Of a stretch of 64,000 nt of DNA, positions 44,266-53,705 are shown one piece after another. The notes under the pieces were generated by a model, which saw only the letters and a list, made by a program, of their open reading frames with translations, did no database searches and had not been told where the DNA came from. Both the position numbers and the translations under genes were made by a program. Source of the DNA: Marinobacter sp. 2_MG-2023 (GTDB lineage: Bacteria > Pseudomonadota > Gammaproteobacteria > Pseudomonadales > Oleiphilaceae); contig NZ_JAUOPH010000003.1 of NCBI RefSeq assembly GCF_030546935.1, positions 434,001 to 498,000 of the forward strand, read 5' to 3'. Each line of letters starts with the position of its first letter. Positions within the stretch are counted from its first letter, which is position 1.

Positions 44266-45279
44266 TCATTCAGCGACTGGTTTAAAGATACTGGCCCAAT
44301 CATTTTTCATGCTGATAACATGCCAGCCCTGCTCCTTTGCTTTCACCATCAATGATTGCGGAAACTTTCCGAAATGTGTGTCAATCTCGCCATTTGCGGG
44401 ACCATACGCGTATTCTCTCTCGGCATCGTCGTGGAACACCAACATCATCAAGCGCGCCCCATCACCCGCACCTGTCCACTCCAACATTTGCTGATCCCCG
44501 CCAGAGTTACCAAAGGCGGCAATCGGCCGTTTTCCGATAAACTGGTTGATAGCGACAGGCTTGCCACCTTTATCGTTATTGAAGTTGATCTCGGGCAGGC
44601 GTACTAACGTCGGCGTGCCATTCACAACCTTGTATTCAGTCTTGATCGACGAGCCAATCACCTGCTGTGACGGGATACCATAGGCCTCCATTGTCATCGG
44701 CCGCATGAACTCTATCCCTCCTCCCGAGACGATGTAGGTGCTGAACTCATTCCCACGCAGGTACTCAAGCAGCTCCACCATGGGCTTGTAGGTGAGTTCC
44801 GTATAAGGCCGGTTAAATCGGGGGTGCCTCTCGGTCTGGAACCAACTGACGACGATCGACTCAAATTCAGCGGTACTCATCCCTGCGTGGGAGGCCATCA
44901 TCAATTCAACAAGGCCCTCTTCTCCTGCTGAACCAAGCGCCTTCATATCACCGTCCAGAACGGCTTTGAAAGGTTGCGTGCTTTTCCATTCCGGATGATC
45001 AGGCGCCAGCTCCTTAACGCGGCTTAGGGCATAGGCCAGCTGGGTATAAACCGGGTGCTCAGTCCAGAGTGTCCCGTCATTATCGAAAGTAGCGACTCTG
45101 TCTTCTGGCGGAACATAGTCCTCGCTTGATGCGTCGGTAACCGTCTCAACGAATGTGATGATTGCGGCCCTTGCGTCGCTGTCTCTCCAGGAAGGAAGAG
45201 GGTCGTTTTTCTCCAACGCAGCAACTGGGAAGACTAATGCAAACAAAGTTGCCATAAAAAGGAGTTTCTTGGCGCGCAT
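44266..45279 (-). CDS. Exported HAD-superfamily phosphatase-like protein
   Basis: 337 residues with a signal peptide (hydrophobic 6-20, cleavage near VAALEK). HAD motif I is FDNDGTLW (Asp66, Asp68), motif II lies in TYIVSGGG, and the late block is AAFGNSGGDQQML. It belongs to the phosphoserine-phosphatase-like branch annotated as HAD hydrolases, here in the periplasm. Substrate unknown. GGAG precedes the ATG. Monocistronic, convergent with the ETF-QO gene. Confidence 0.85.
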   Translation of the reverse strand: MRAKKLLFMATLFALVFPVAALEKNDPLPSWRDSDARAAIITFVETVTDASSEDYVPPEDRVATFDNDGTLWTEHPVYTQLAYALSRVKELAPDHPEWKSTQPFKAVLDGDMKALGSAGEEGLVELMMASHAGMSTAEFESIVVSWFQTERHPRFNRPYTELTYKPMVELLEYLRGNEFSTYIVSGGGIEFMRPMTMEAYGIPSQQVIGSSIKTEYKVVNGTPTLVRLPEINFNNDKGGKPVAINQFIGKRPIAAFGNSGGDQQMLEWTGAGDGARLMMLVFHDDAEREYAYGPANGEIDTHFGKFPQSLMVKAKEQGWHVISMKNDWASIFKPVAE

Positions 45280-45501
45280 AACTATCTCCGGGTATGACTA
45301 TGAAGGATGGATATTGAGTGAGAGTTATCGCCCCAGAAAAGCATCCATTTCCAGCTGGTGTGGTGGATACTCTATTTACAGCTCCAGTGAGGGGACGGCG
45401 TTCCTGCACCTGCTCTAAGTTTAAGCGAGTTTTTTAAGCTTTGCTAAATAGGGAAATACATTAATTTGTGCAAATCTGGTCGGAATAAGTGTTACAGAAA
45501 C

Positions 45502-45530
45502 AAAAAAGGGCCCCCGCAGGAGCCCCTCTT
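45502..45530 (-). terminator. Rho-independent terminator after slyD-like gene
   Basis: Leftward GGGCTCC/GGGGCCC stem with one G-T pair, a 4-base loop and T6. It lies about 20 bases beyond the stop codon of the FKBP gene. Confidence 0.8.
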
Positions 45531-45550
45531 CAACAACCGGTCCGACACTC

Positions 45551-46012
45551 TTAGTGAGCGTGGCCGTGTTCTTGCTCTTCATCAGTCGCATCACGAGCTT
45601 CGATAACTTCTACATCAAAGTGCAGAGTTTCACCCGCCAAAGGATGGTTCGCGTCGATGGTAACGGTTTCTTCGTTTACTTCGACAACACGAACAACCTG
45701 GGGGCCGCCCGGAGTCTGTGCCTGGAACTGCATGCCCGGCTCGATGGTGTCAACGCCTTCAAAGGCGGTGCGCGGAACTGGCTGAACCAGCTCTTCGTTA
45801 ACTTCGCCGTAGCCTTCAGCCGGCTCGACAGAAACTTTAACCTGGTCGCCTGCGCTCTTTTCGTTCAGTGCACTTTCCAGTCCACCGATGATGTTCTGTG
45901 CACCTTCAAGATACGACAGAGGCTCACGACCTTCTACGCGGGAGGAGTCCAGCTCTTCTCCCTGGTTGTTGGTGAGCGTGTAGTGGATGGTAACAACGCG
46001 AGGTTGGGCCAT
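45551..46012 (-). CDS. slyD: FKBP-type peptidyl-prolyl isomerase, SlyD-like
   Basis: 153 residues. FKBP fold with an inserted chaperone flap: VTIHYTLTNNQGEELDSS at the start, PLSYLEGAQNIIGGLESAL, then the IF-domain (SVEPAEGYGEVNEELVQPVP ...), ANHPLAGETLHFDVEV, and a short His-containing tail (EEQEHGHAH). That tail is the remnant of the metal-binding tail of E. coli SlyD. It catalyses prolyl isomerisation and acts as a chaperone in the cytosol. AAGGAG precedes the ATG. Monocistronic. Confidence 0.9.
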   Translation of the reverse strand: MAQPRVVTIHYTLTNNQGEELDSSRVEGREPLSYLEGAQNIIGGLESALNEKSAGDQVKVSVEPAEGYGEVNEELVQPVPRTAFEGVDTIEPGMQFQAQTPGGPQVVRVVEVNEETVTIDANHPLAGETLHFDVEVIEARDATDEEQEHGHAH

Positions 46013-46212
46013 GTGATCTCCTTGAGTGTCGCAATGACTGTTTGATTGATTAAGGGCAATCGAAAGTAATCATGAACAGCCAGACTGAACAGAGGGACTA
46101 ACGACCACCGGGCCTCGTTTGAGAGCCAGGCTCGTAACAAGTATGAAAACACAGTTTAACAAGTGAAATAGTGCGTTTTCTACAATCGTTTCTGGGGGCG
46201 GCCCCAATCTTT

Positions 46213-46779
46213 TCAACCACCTTTCCCGATTTTGTAGAAATTTCCATGGCTGTATACACCGAGCACTGGCTCTCCACCCATGGTTTGCTCCACAACATGC
46301 TCCGCCAGATCATAGTACGCAGCGGTTACCAAGCGGGCAACGACACCATGGCGTACACCTATTACTGGCCGGGGCTGCTTCGTATCCTCATAGCTACCAA
46401 CTTCCAGAGGATGCTCCTTGCCAACCTCCAGGGTTTCACCCACGTTGGTGGTTAGCTTTATAATCTGTTGCTCACCGCTACCTTCAACCGTTAGGGAATG
46501 AGCCAGCAATGGAGTGTCTTCTACCTGAATTCGCCATTTTTCTACCGGTGTGACCAGATAGTACTGCCCGTCTTCCTCGCGCCGAAGAATCGTCGAAAAC
46601 AGCTGGACGATAGCCTCCCGTCCCAGTGGCTGCCCCTTATGAATCCACTGCCCATCACGGCTTATCCGCAGGTCCATGTCTCCGGACAATTCCGGCCGCC
46701 ATTTATCGAGTGGTGGCTGGTTAAGGTTGTTTGCTGCTTGCTGAACCTGTTTGGCGAGATCTTCCGGGTTCTGGCTCAT
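46213..46779 (-). CDS. DUF1285 protein
   Basis: 188 residues from the ATG at 46779, which has GGAG seven bases upstream. DUF1285 sequence: RISRDGQWIHKGQPLGREAIVQLFSTIL in pieces (DGQWIHKG, about 40-47), YYLVTPVEKWRIQVEDTPLL, and a C-terminal VRHGVVARLVTAAYYDLAEH. Cytosolic, beta-rich. Function unknown. About 24 bp downstream of the radical SAM gene's opposite neighbour; the two leftward genes (this and 46803-47699) are separated by 23 bases and may be cotranscribed. Confidence 0.82.
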   Translation of the reverse strand: MSQNPEDLAKQVQQAANNLNQPPLDKWRPELSGDMDLRISRDGQWIHKGQPLGREAIVQLFSTILRREEDGQYYLVTPVEKWRIQVEDTPLLAHSLTVEGSGEQQIIKLTTNVGETLEVGKEHPLEVGSYEDTKQPRPVIGVRHGVVARLVTAAYYDLAEHVVEQTMGGEPVLGVYSHGNFYKIGKGG

Positions 46780-46802
46780 ATCTTTGCTCCGTAAGCCATG
46801 AT

Positions 46803-47699
46803 TTACAGTCCACGCTGCCATTCAGTACGAAGTGGCACCGCGCCCGGATTCGTGATGGCAAGGCTGACCTGATCCAACAGTTTTTGCTTATCACGGCCCA
46901 GGTTGCCTTTCAGCACTAGATAATTCGACGCATGATCGCTCCGGAACACCGTGCGCTCCAGTTGGAGGTGCTCGAGAAAAGTCCGGATTTCTTCAAATAA
47001 CCCTTGCTGAGACAGAGGCTCGAAATCCGGGCCGAATCCCTCTCGGAAGCGCTGTTCGCCCTGAGGAAAACTCACCACAAGGGTGGACAGGTAATCCGGC
47101 TGGGTTTCGTTGCACAGGGTTGCGGTATTTACTGCATGTTGGCGTGACAGCGTTGAACCGCCAAGACCGTTAAGCACCATAACGGAACTGGTAAGCCCGG
47201 CTTCCCGGATCTTGACCAGTGCTGACCGCGTTGACTCCCAGGTTTCCCCTTTGTTGATCCGCTCCAGCACCTCATCGTCCCCGGATTCCATTCCTACATA
47301 GAGAATCTTTAGCCCGGCTTCACGCAACAAAGTGAGCTCCTCTACGGTTTTCCTGGCAAGGTTTCTTGGCAGGCAATAACTGGACACCCGCTGAAGCTCC
47401 GGAAACGCAGCCTTGAGCTCACTCAGGATTTCCAGCAGGCGGCGCGTTGGCAATACCATGGCGTCGCCATCGGCCAAAAATACCCTCTTTATTCCGCCCA
47501 GGCTTTTTGCCGCATTCGCAATGTCCTGACGCACATCCTCTGGCTTTCGAGCCCGAAATTTTTTCTGAGGCTGGGTGTACATTTCGCAGAAGGTGCATTT
47601 ATTCCAGGAACAACCATTGGTAACAGGCAGAATCAGAGATTTCGCCTCACTGGGTGGACGAAATACCGGTTCAACGTAATCAATAGGAAAGCTGTACAT
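46803..47699 (-). CDS. Radical SAM protein
   Basis: 298 residues from the ATG at 47699 (a GTG three codons earlier is possible). The Fe-S motif is NGCSWNKCTFCEMY, with cysteines spaced C-x4-C-x2-C rather than C-x3-C-x2-C; this spacing recurs in a group of uncharacterised radical SAM proteins. GxIxGxGxD-like YVGMESGDDEVLERIN and the SAM-binding VFLADGDAMVLP follow. It resembles Elp3/HemN-like proteins in layout, but the substrate is unknown. Upstream of DUF1285. Confidence 0.85.
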   Translation of the reverse strand: MYSFPIDYVEPVFRPPSEAKSLILPVTNGCSWNKCTFCEMYTQPQKKFRARKPEDVRQDIANAAKSLGGIKRVFLADGDAMVLPTRRLLEILSELKAAFPELQRVSSYCLPRNLARKTVEELTLLREAGLKILYVGMESGDDEVLERINKGETWESTRSALVKIREAGLTSSVMVLNGLGGSTLSRQHAVNTATLCNETQPDYLSTLVVSFPQGEQRFREGFGPDFEPLSQQGLFEEIRTFLEHLQLERTVFRSDHASNYLVLKGNLGRDKQKLLDQVSLAITNPGAVPLRTEWQRGL

Positions 47700-47742
47700 A
47701 TGCTGCACTCAAATTATAGATGTGACCCTGATCAAAACTCAA

Positions 47743-48192
47743 TCAGGGCAGAAACTGGGTTTTCAAGTCTGCACAGCCTGGGCCGACCACGGGCATATCA
47801 AGCACCACAGTCTGACTGGTCATAAAGGGGATGCCGCGCCGATGACCATCAATCAGTAAAGTTGAAAGGCTGCCGACAAGAGGCATATGGGAGACCAGCA
47901 TAAGGCGCGGATGAGGGTTTTCAAGGAGCGCATTCAGGCACAAGCCGGGGTCGTCTTCAGGGGTAATAAAGCTCTTTTCTTCAACTGGACAGTTCAGTAT
48001 CTCCGAAACAATAGCCGCAGTCTGCCGTGCGCGCACGTAGGGGCTGACCCATATCTGAGCCGGTCTCCAGGGCGAAGCCGCAATCTGTGCAGCGCACCCG
48101 GCAACCTGATGGCGGCCAGTTTCAGTGAGAGTCCTCTCTTGATCGAGAGAGTGCCAGCCAGCTTCGCCATGACGCATGATGAGTAATAACAC
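47743..48192 (-). CDS. sixA: Phosphohistidine phosphatase SixA
   Basis: 149 residues, histidine-phosphatase superfamily. It starts LLLIMRHGEAGWHS (Arg7, His8, Gly9), with the SixA-type LTETGRHQVAGCA, VSPYVRARQTAAI and LMLVSHMPLVGSL containing the second catalytic His. SixA removes phosphate from histidines of HPt domains in signalling. The start is GTG with CGGAGG six bases upstream. Downstream of gpsA by 25 bases and on the same strand, a conserved neighbour pair in related genomes. Confidence 0.87.
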   Translation of the reverse strand: MLLLIMRHGEAGWHSLDQERTLTETGRHQVAGCAAQIAASPWRPAQIWVSPYVRARQTAAIVSEILNCPVEEKSFITPEDDPGLCLNALLENPHPRLMLVSHMPLVGSLSTLLIDGHRRGIPFMTSQTVVLDMPVVGPGCADLKTQFLP

Positions 48193-48217
48193 AGCATACC
48201 TCCGGTGCTAAACCTCG

Positions 48218-49285
48218 TTACTGTGTGATAGTCCGCGGCAGGATGAACTCCACATCGGAGTTTTGCACAGACATCATCAGGCTATTGATCACTGCGCTGA
48301 TGGACGCATTTCCGTACAGAATCTCATACAGACCACGAACAAGAGGCATATAAATGCCGATTGCCTCCGCTTTCTCTTTCACCAGTTCCAGAGTGTAGAT
48401 ACCCTCTGCCACCTGACCCAGTTCAGCCACTGCATCATCCAGCTTCTGCCCCTGGCCAACGGCATAGCCAACCCTGAAATTACGGCTTTTGGAGGAGGTA
48501 CAGGTAACAATCAGGTCCCCGACGCCCGCAAGGCCCATAAAGGTCATGGGGTTAGCGCCCAGGCTGACAGCAAAACGGCTCATTTCAGCGAGCCCACGGG
48601 TTATCAGCATCGCTTTGGCGTTTTCGCCCATCTTCAGGGCAGAAGCCAGGCCTGCGACGATGGCATATATGTTCTTAAGTGCGCCCGCGAGTTCAACGCC
48701 GTATATGTCCACGTTGGCGTAGACCCGGAAATATTCGCAGCCAAGCAGATCCTGAACGGTGCGACGCACGTCCGGATCTTTGGCCGCAATGACAGTTGCG
48801 GTGAGATCGCGACTCACAATTTCGCTCGCCAGATTTGGGCCGCTCAACACACCAATACGACAGCGGGGAATCTCTTCCTGAAGAATTTCACTCATGAGCT
48901 TGAAACCATGAGCTTCAATACCCTTGGTCAGGCTGACAACAATCTGGCCATCTTTGAATTTGTCGCGGTTTGCATGGATAACTGCCCGGAAGGCTTTGCT
49001 CGGAATGGCAACAAATACGATTTCAGCTTTATCTACCGCATCTGCCAGGTCGGTAGTCGGTTGGATCTTTCCTTTAATCTCTACCCCGGGCATGTAACGG
49101 CTATTGACGCCTGTTGTGCGAATTTCTTCGACTTGAGACTCGTCACGCATCCAGAAATGAACCCGGTGACCGTTCTCACCGAGAACTTTCGCCATGGCAG
49201 AACCGAAGCTGCCTCCCCCGAGAACCGCTACATCATGTACTGGTTCTTTGGCCCCGTTCGTGAGGGGCTCATTTTTCTCAGGCAT
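48218..49285 (-). CDS. gpsA: Glycerol-3-phosphate dehydrogenase [NAD(P)+]
   Basis: 355 residues. Rossmann motif VAVLGGGSFGSAMAKVLGENG (about 19-39, in halves VAVLGGGSFG and SAMAKVLG), then VFVAIPSKAFR, the catalytic-lysine block ELAGALKNIYAIVAG, and GLAGVGDLIVTCTS, all diagnostic of GpsA. It makes glycerol-3-phosphate for phospholipid synthesis. The extra N-terminal 18 residues are polar. Upstream of sixA. Long frames on the opposite strand here are shadows. Confidence 0.96.
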   Translation of the reverse strand: MPEKNEPLTNGAKEPVHDVAVLGGGSFGSAMAKVLGENGHRVHFWMRDESQVEEIRTTGVNSRYMPGVEIKGKIQPTTDLADAVDKAEIVFVAIPSKAFRAVIHANRDKFKDGQIVVSLTKGIEAHGFKLMSEILQEEIPRCRIGVLSGPNLASEIVSRDLTATVIAAKDPDVRRTVQDLLGCEYFRVYANVDIYGVELAGALKNIYAIVAGLASALKMGENAKAMLITRGLAEMSRFAVSLGANPMTFMGLAGVGDLIVTCTSSKSRNFRVGYAVGQGQKLDDAVAELGQVAEGIYTLELVKEKAEAIGIYMPLVRGLYEILYGNASISAVINSLMMSVQNSDVEFILPRTITQ

Positions 49286-49348
49286 AGTTGTTCCGTTTGT
49301 TTTGAATCAGGTCTGAACCACACAAGCCAGGCTGGTCAATGCGGTACT

Positions 49349-49840
49349 TCAGCCGGGCTCTTCGCATTCCAGGGCGCGCACGAGATTTTTGAACTCTTCC
49401 CGATTCTGTTTATTCAGCCCCATAAGAACTTTGTGGGCGGCCAGCACCCTGTCACGAACGTCTTGCTCGCTTGCCCTCAACACGGGTATTTCTTCCAGCT
49501 CTTCAATACGGGAGGCAGGCTCACGGACAATAATGAAGATTTTGTCGAAACCCATGGAGGTGACAATACGGGTAATGTCGGGATTGGTGGTGATCAGCGT
49601 AGGCAAAAAATTGCTTTGCTTTTGGGCTGCCATCGCTATTTTAGCGATAAGCCCAAGAGTGGTGCTATCAATAACTTCGGTTTCAGTGAGATCAATCACC
49701 ACGGTCTTGAACTGAGGGTCAAGGGTGATGGAGTCCACTAGATTATCCAGCGTACAGCAAAGATTCAGCCGGATTTCTCCAATAAACTTAAGGACATAAA
49801 TGCCCTGCTTTTCAGCCTGTAGGATTTTGTAACCAGCCAT
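49349..49840 (-). CDS. STAS-domain anti-sigma factor antagonist (HsbA-like)
   Basis: 163 residues from the ATG at 49840. STAS domain: KQGIYVLKFIGEIRLNLCC, FKTVVIDLTETEVIDSTTLGLIAKI with the phosphorylatable Ser in DSTTLG, and PTLITTNPDITRIVTSMGFDKIF. The C-terminal extension of about 55 residues is helical and acidic. It lies directly downstream of the response-regulator/PP2C gene (seven bases), which should dephosphorylate it. This is the arrangement of HsbR-HsbA in Pseudomonas. No anti-sigma kinase gene is present in the window. Confidence 0.85.
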   Translation of the reverse strand: MAGYKILQAEKQGIYVLKFIGEIRLNLCCTLDNLVDSITLDPQFKTVVIDLTETEVIDSTTLGLIAKIAMAAQKQSNFLPTLITTNPDITRIVTSMGFDKIFIIVREPASRIEELEEIPVLRASEQDVRDRVLAAHKVLMGLNKQNREEFKNLVRALECEEPG

Positions 49841-49856
49841 GCCTCTCACACTGCCG

Positions 49857-51077
49857 TTATTTCAACGATGTGTTTTCTGACACTGTCATCGTATCAGTAA
49901 CCGTCACAATACCGATATCATCCGGTAACTCTGTGATCTCGTCGAGATTGAGAGCCTCACTAAGAGATGCGACAGTGTGACGGCCTCCAGATACGAGTTC
50001 AAGTAGTCTCTGCTCCTTTTCATCAAGACTTTTCTGCCTGATGACTTCAAGAATCCCGTCTGAAAACAGAATCAGATGGAAAGGCTTCTCCAAAGCAACT
50101 TCGTAAACCTCCCACTCCGGGGACTCGAAAAGTCCGACAGGCAGGCCATTCCCCTCCAGAAAGGCAGTCTCACCGCCTTCAAAAGACAGCACTGGCATCG
50201 GGAAATGTGCCCCCACCGCATACTTTAACGTACGTTCGCTCAAGGAAATAACACCAACGAAAATTGTTACGTGCTTACCAAGCCCGGTATCGAGCAGCTC
50301 CGAGTTAACCCGTTCAAGAAAACGGTCGGGATAGAGAATATCGTCAGTAGATCCACGGCGCAGATTGCGTTGCAGGCGGTTGCTGAGGTTTTTAAGTAGC
50401 ACGGTTACGAACGCAGAGCTGGCTCCGTGCCCGGACACGTCAGCAATGTAAACCAGCGTTTTGTCTTCCGTGAGTGGAAAATAATCAAGGAAGTCGCCAC
50501 TGAGGTATAAGGAGGGTTTGATCAGGTGGTCAACATAAAGGCCACCCGTGAAACGCTCTTTTTCCGGCAACATTCTCAACTGGACTTTACGCCCTGCCCG
50601 CTGATCCGCTCGCAACTCGGCAATTCCGTCTCTCAGGTCCCGGTTGGCATCTTCAAGTTCCTGCCGGTACAACTGGTTAAGACGCCCTACCCGAACCCGG
50701 TCAAGGAGCTTGCGAATAACGTCAGCGATAGCTTTTTTATCTTTACCGAAAGGTTTGAGGACAAAGTCGGATGCACCTGCCCGAAGGGTATCGACAACAT
50801 CTTTACTGGATTGGGTAACTGAGCAGGCCACGATTGGCGTAAGTGACTCTGATTCTTCCAGACGATCAGCAAGCCCTTCTATTTCCGGAGGCGGGAGATC
50901 TGCAAAGATAACGTCGGGCATGTTATCGTCAATCATCTCGCTGGCAGAAGCGACGTCGTGGTAACCAGAGACGTAAAACCCTCTGGTTTCCAGAAAGCGC
51001 GCAAGATCAGCGCGAGCCTTCTCGTCTGCATCAATGATCAATATACGAACTAAAAGGCGCCCGGTGCGCGAGGTCAT
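49857..51077 (-). CDS. Response regulator with PP2C (SpoIIE-type) phosphatase domain (HsbR-like)
   Basis: 406 residues. REC domain 9-125 (VRILIIDADEKARADLARFL; phosphoacceptor Asp in PDVIFADLPP; lysine in FVLKPF). A coiled-coil linker LNQLYRQELEDANRDLRDGI (about 150-170) follows. The SpoIIE phosphatase has SGDFLDYF, VYIADVSGHGASSAFV, and LFSDGILEV, carrying the metal-binding Asp residues. It would dephosphorylate the STAS partner in response to an input kinase. Upstream of the STAS gene in the same operon. Divergent from the HD hydrolase gene. Confidence 0.87.
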   Translation of the reverse strand: MTSRTGRLLVRILIIDADEKARADLARFLETRGFYVSGYHDVASASEMIDDNMPDVIFADLPPPEIEGLADRLEESESLTPIVACSVTQSSKDVVDTLRAGASDFVLKPFGKDKKAIADVIRKLLDRVRVGRLNQLYRQELEDANRDLRDGIAELRADQRAGRKVQLRMLPEKERFTGGLYVDHLIKPSLYLSGDFLDYFPLTEDKTLVYIADVSGHGASSAFVTVLLKNLSNRLQRNLRRGSTDDILYPDRFLERVNSELLDTGLGKHVTIFVGVISLSERTLKYAVGAHFPMPVLSFEGGETAFLEGNGLPVGLFESPEWEVYEVALEKPFHLILFSDGILEVIRQKSLDEKEQRLLELVSGGRHTVASLSEALNLDEITELPDDIGIVTVTDTMTVSENTSLK

Positions 51078-51190
51078 GGCTACTGCCCTAAACTACCAGC
51101 GATAAACGAAAAATGGCGTGTCAAAGGCTATTCTGGCACGCCCCCATTATATAACAAGGCCAGTTTGGTGAAATCCGGAGATTCCTGCGA

Positions 51191-52675
51191 ATGAGACGAG
51201 CGGTAAATGACCTGTTAGGTGCCTATGACAAGCTGATCATGGATCCGGTTCACGGCGCAATTCCATTATATCGGCATGAAGTTCAGGTCATTGACCACCC
51301 TCTGTTTCAGCGCCTGCGCAATATTTGCCAGAATGATATTCTCAGTCTGGTATTTCCCGGCGCAACCCACTCCCGCTTTCTTCACAGTATTGGCGTAATG
51401 CATGTCGGCACACGCATGTTCCGTTCAATGATTGATGCTTATCTCCGGGAGCGTCAGCTCAGCGAGCAAACCGATCTGAGCCTCAGCCAACTCGACGCCA
51501 TCGATTATCTTGCAAAGACCATTCGCCTTGGCTGTCTGTTGCACGACAGCGGCCATTCCAGCTTCTCTCATCAGTTTACCCAGGCACAGCGGATTCGTGA
51601 GCTTATGTCCCGATCCGGCCGGTTCGCGGATCTTTGGGAAGGAGTGGATTATTCCGCATATCACAGTACGGAACCCGATGAACTCGAGCACGAGCACTAC
51701 TCGGTAAGGGTCGCCCATGATGTGCTGTCAGCCATTGATCTCGAAAGCGCTGGACTGCACGCGCGGGATGTCATCGGCATTATGGAAACCACAGACGTTA
51801 CGCCCAGCGAAACCTTTTGCCGCCATGCCCGCACTTTCTGGGGGTTTATTGCCGGAGAGGACGCAGAAGCGGAATCACTGATTAGCGAAAACATTCCGCG
51901 CCTGGTGCTGGATCTGCTTTCGTCGATCGTATCGGGGGAAATCGACGCCGATCGCGCAGATTATATGCTGCGGGATGGGTTCCACTCGTCTGTCACTATT
52001 GGCGGATTCAATCTCGACCACCTTCTCAGCAACCTGCGTTTTGGCTGGGATGAGTCCGAACCCTGGCTGGGGCTGGCCATTACGCAAAAAGGCCTGGGGG
52101 CACTGGAAGACTTTGTTTATAGCCGCTACCAGATGTACCGCAAGGTATACGCCCACAAAACAGCGCTGGGGTTTGACTGGCTACTGCGCGAGGCCATTAA
52201 CGAAGTCCTGGAAGACCCGGAGAGCTTTGAGTGGATAGACACTTGCCTGAGCAACATGCGCTATTTTGCCGAGCTCACTGACAACTTTTTCTGGGAAGCC
52301 TTCCGTAAAGTTGCGCGCCAGCGTCCTGAAAGCTTCGCTTTCTGCATCGTGAACAGGGTAAAACTGAACCACCTCGACACCCGAGAAGACCTCTCTGTCA
52401 GCGGGATTGCGAGCCACAGTGCCTGGCTGGCCGAGGCCATGGAGCTCAACCCGGCACACGTTGTTACCTGCTCCATGCGGGCGCGTTTTTCCAATATTCA
52501 GGACAATTTTAATGGTATCAAGGTGTTAATCCGTGATCCGGTCAATCGCACACGCTCTCTGAAAAAAATCACCGACGTAAGTGCTTTTTTCAGCAAGTTT
52601 AGCGATGGAACCATTACGCACTTCTATAACTGCCCGGATATCACGAATAATTCCGGGCCAGTCGTTAACGGCTAA
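51191..52675 (+). CDS. HD-domain phosphohydrolase (dGTPase/SAMHD1-like)
   Basis: 494 residues. HD site: FLHSIGVMHVG (about 58-68), LGCLLHDSGHSSFSHQF with His-Asp (about 117-133), and later DADRADYMLRDG where the fourth metal ligand lies. The opening KLIMDPVHGAIPLYRHEVQ (about 15-33) is characteristic of this dGTPase/SAMHD1-like family. Substrate not known; some relatives hydrolyse dNTPs, others have no known role. GGAG ten bases upstream. The end overlaps the convergent renalase-like gene by 11 bases. Confidence 0.85.
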   Translation: MRRAVNDLLGAYDKLIMDPVHGAIPLYRHEVQVIDHPLFQRLRNICQNDILSLVFPGATHSRFLHSIGVMHVGTRMFRSMIDAYLRERQLSEQTDLSLSQLDAIDYLAKTIRLGCLLHDSGHSSFSHQFTQAQRIRELMSRSGRFADLWEGVDYSAYHSTEPDELEHEHYSVRVAHDVLSAIDLESAGLHARDVIGIMETTDVTPSETFCRHARTFWGFIAGEDAEAESLISENIPRLVLDLLSSIVSGEIDADRADYMLRDGFHSSVTIGGFNLDHLLSNLRFGWDESEPWLGLAITQKGLGALEDFVYSRYQMYRKVYAHKTALGFDWLLREAINEVLEDPESFEWIDTCLSNMRYFAELTDNFFWEAFRKVARQRPESFAFCIVNRVKLNHLDTREDLSVSGIASHSAWLAEAMELNPAHVVTCSMRARFSNIQDNFNGIKVLIRDPVNRTRSLKKITDVSAFFSKFSDGTITHFYNCPDITNNSGPVVNG

Positions 52676-53705
52676 CAGGTGGTTCAGCAGATGCCGACAC
52701 CAGGCTACAGGCGCTGTCAAAAGCGCCTTCAACCCGGCCACCGCCAAGCCAGTCTCCCGCAACACCAATAGCCTGTTCCTCAAACCACAGATGGCCCGGT
52801 TGGGCGCCGCCTTCGGAACGGGCATACAGCCATCTGTGTGCAATGGCATCTGTAACATCAACCGCAGTACCCGTTAGCTCCCTGAATGCTGCGATTAACT
52901 CTGCTGTCACCCGGTCTGCTGGGGCGTCTACGTTTTGGTTAGTCCACTCAGGGGTTGCATGGAGCACCCACCAAGTGCCCTTTTGATCGGGGCTGTTACT
53001 GTCACGGCCGGGCTTGCTGGAGTTGTTAGCTACCCAGAATAGCGCCGGGTGGTCACATCTCATTCCACTATGCCTGGGCCAGGGGTTTTCACTAAATTGC
53101 ACGGCTACTGCCCAGCATGGCAACACTCGGCTTACCGCATCATCAAGCTGTGCCGCCAGTTGCGGCAATTCACTCTGGGCAAGCAGGTCTCGGGCCTGGG
53201 CTGGTGGCGTAGTAATGATAACCTGATCGAACTGCCCCATAGGTTCCCCAGTAATATCGTACAAAATCCAGCATTTCTCTGTCCGCAACATACGTTCAAT
53301 TCGGGTTTCTGCAATCACATTTACATGAACGGAGAGCGCGCGCGACAGTGCGGTCATTCTTGGCGTACCAACATACCGGGGCTCCTCCGGAAACGACTGC
53401 CAACTGCCATCTTTACTCTGAAAGCCAAGCTGTCCATTCCAGGTAGCAAAGCTGTCCTCTCCGGCAAACTCCGCTAGAAAAGGCAGGAAATCAGGATTGC
53501 GAGAGGTAAAGTACTGAGCGCCCATATCGACGGAGCCGCCGTCTACCCGTTTTGCTGAAAGCCTGCCGCCGGGGCCTCGACTTTTTTCAAAGATAGTCAC
53601 CTTGTGGCCCTGCCGCTGCAATTTAATAGCTGCAGTCAGACCGGCAAGACCTGAACCAACAATCGCGATACGGCGTATATGATTTTTATGAAATGTCTCA
53701 TTAAA
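52665..53705 (-). CDS. FAD-dependent amine oxidase-like (renalase-like) protein
   Basis: 346 residues from the ATG at 53705 (a TTG seven codons earlier is possible). FAD-binding motif IAIVGSGLAGLTAAIKL (about 12-28), FEKSRGPGGRLSAKR next, and the C-terminal block AIGVAGDWLGGGRVEGAFDS, which is characteristic of this group. Annotated relatives include renalase, which oxidises dihydro-NAD(P) isomers; the substrate here is unknown. Divergent from the lipid operon across about 130 bp. Confidence 0.82.
   Translation of the reverse strand, partial: FNETFHKNHIRRIAIVGSGLAGLTAAIKLQRQGHKVTIFEKSRGPGGRLSAKRVDGGSVDMGAQYFTSRNPDFLPFLAEFAGEDSFATWNGQLGFQSKDGSWQSFPEEPRYVGTPRMTALSRALSVHVNVIAETRIERMLRTEKCWILYDITGEPMGQFDQVIITTPPAQARDLLAQSELPQLAAQLDDAVSRVLPCWAVAVQFSENPWPRHSGMRCDHPALFWVANNSSKPGRDSNSPDQKGTWWVLHATPEWTNQNVDAPADRVTAELIAAFRELTGTAVDVTDAIAHRWLYARSEGGAQPGHLWFEEQAIGVAGDWLGGGRVEGAFDSACSLVSASAEPPVSR

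Noticed and set aside
48263-49741. A 492-codon open frame on the + strand
   Set aside because: Antisense to gpsA and the STAS gene, which are unmistakable; its translation is rich in His and Cys with no domain, typical of a shadow frame in GC-rich DNA.
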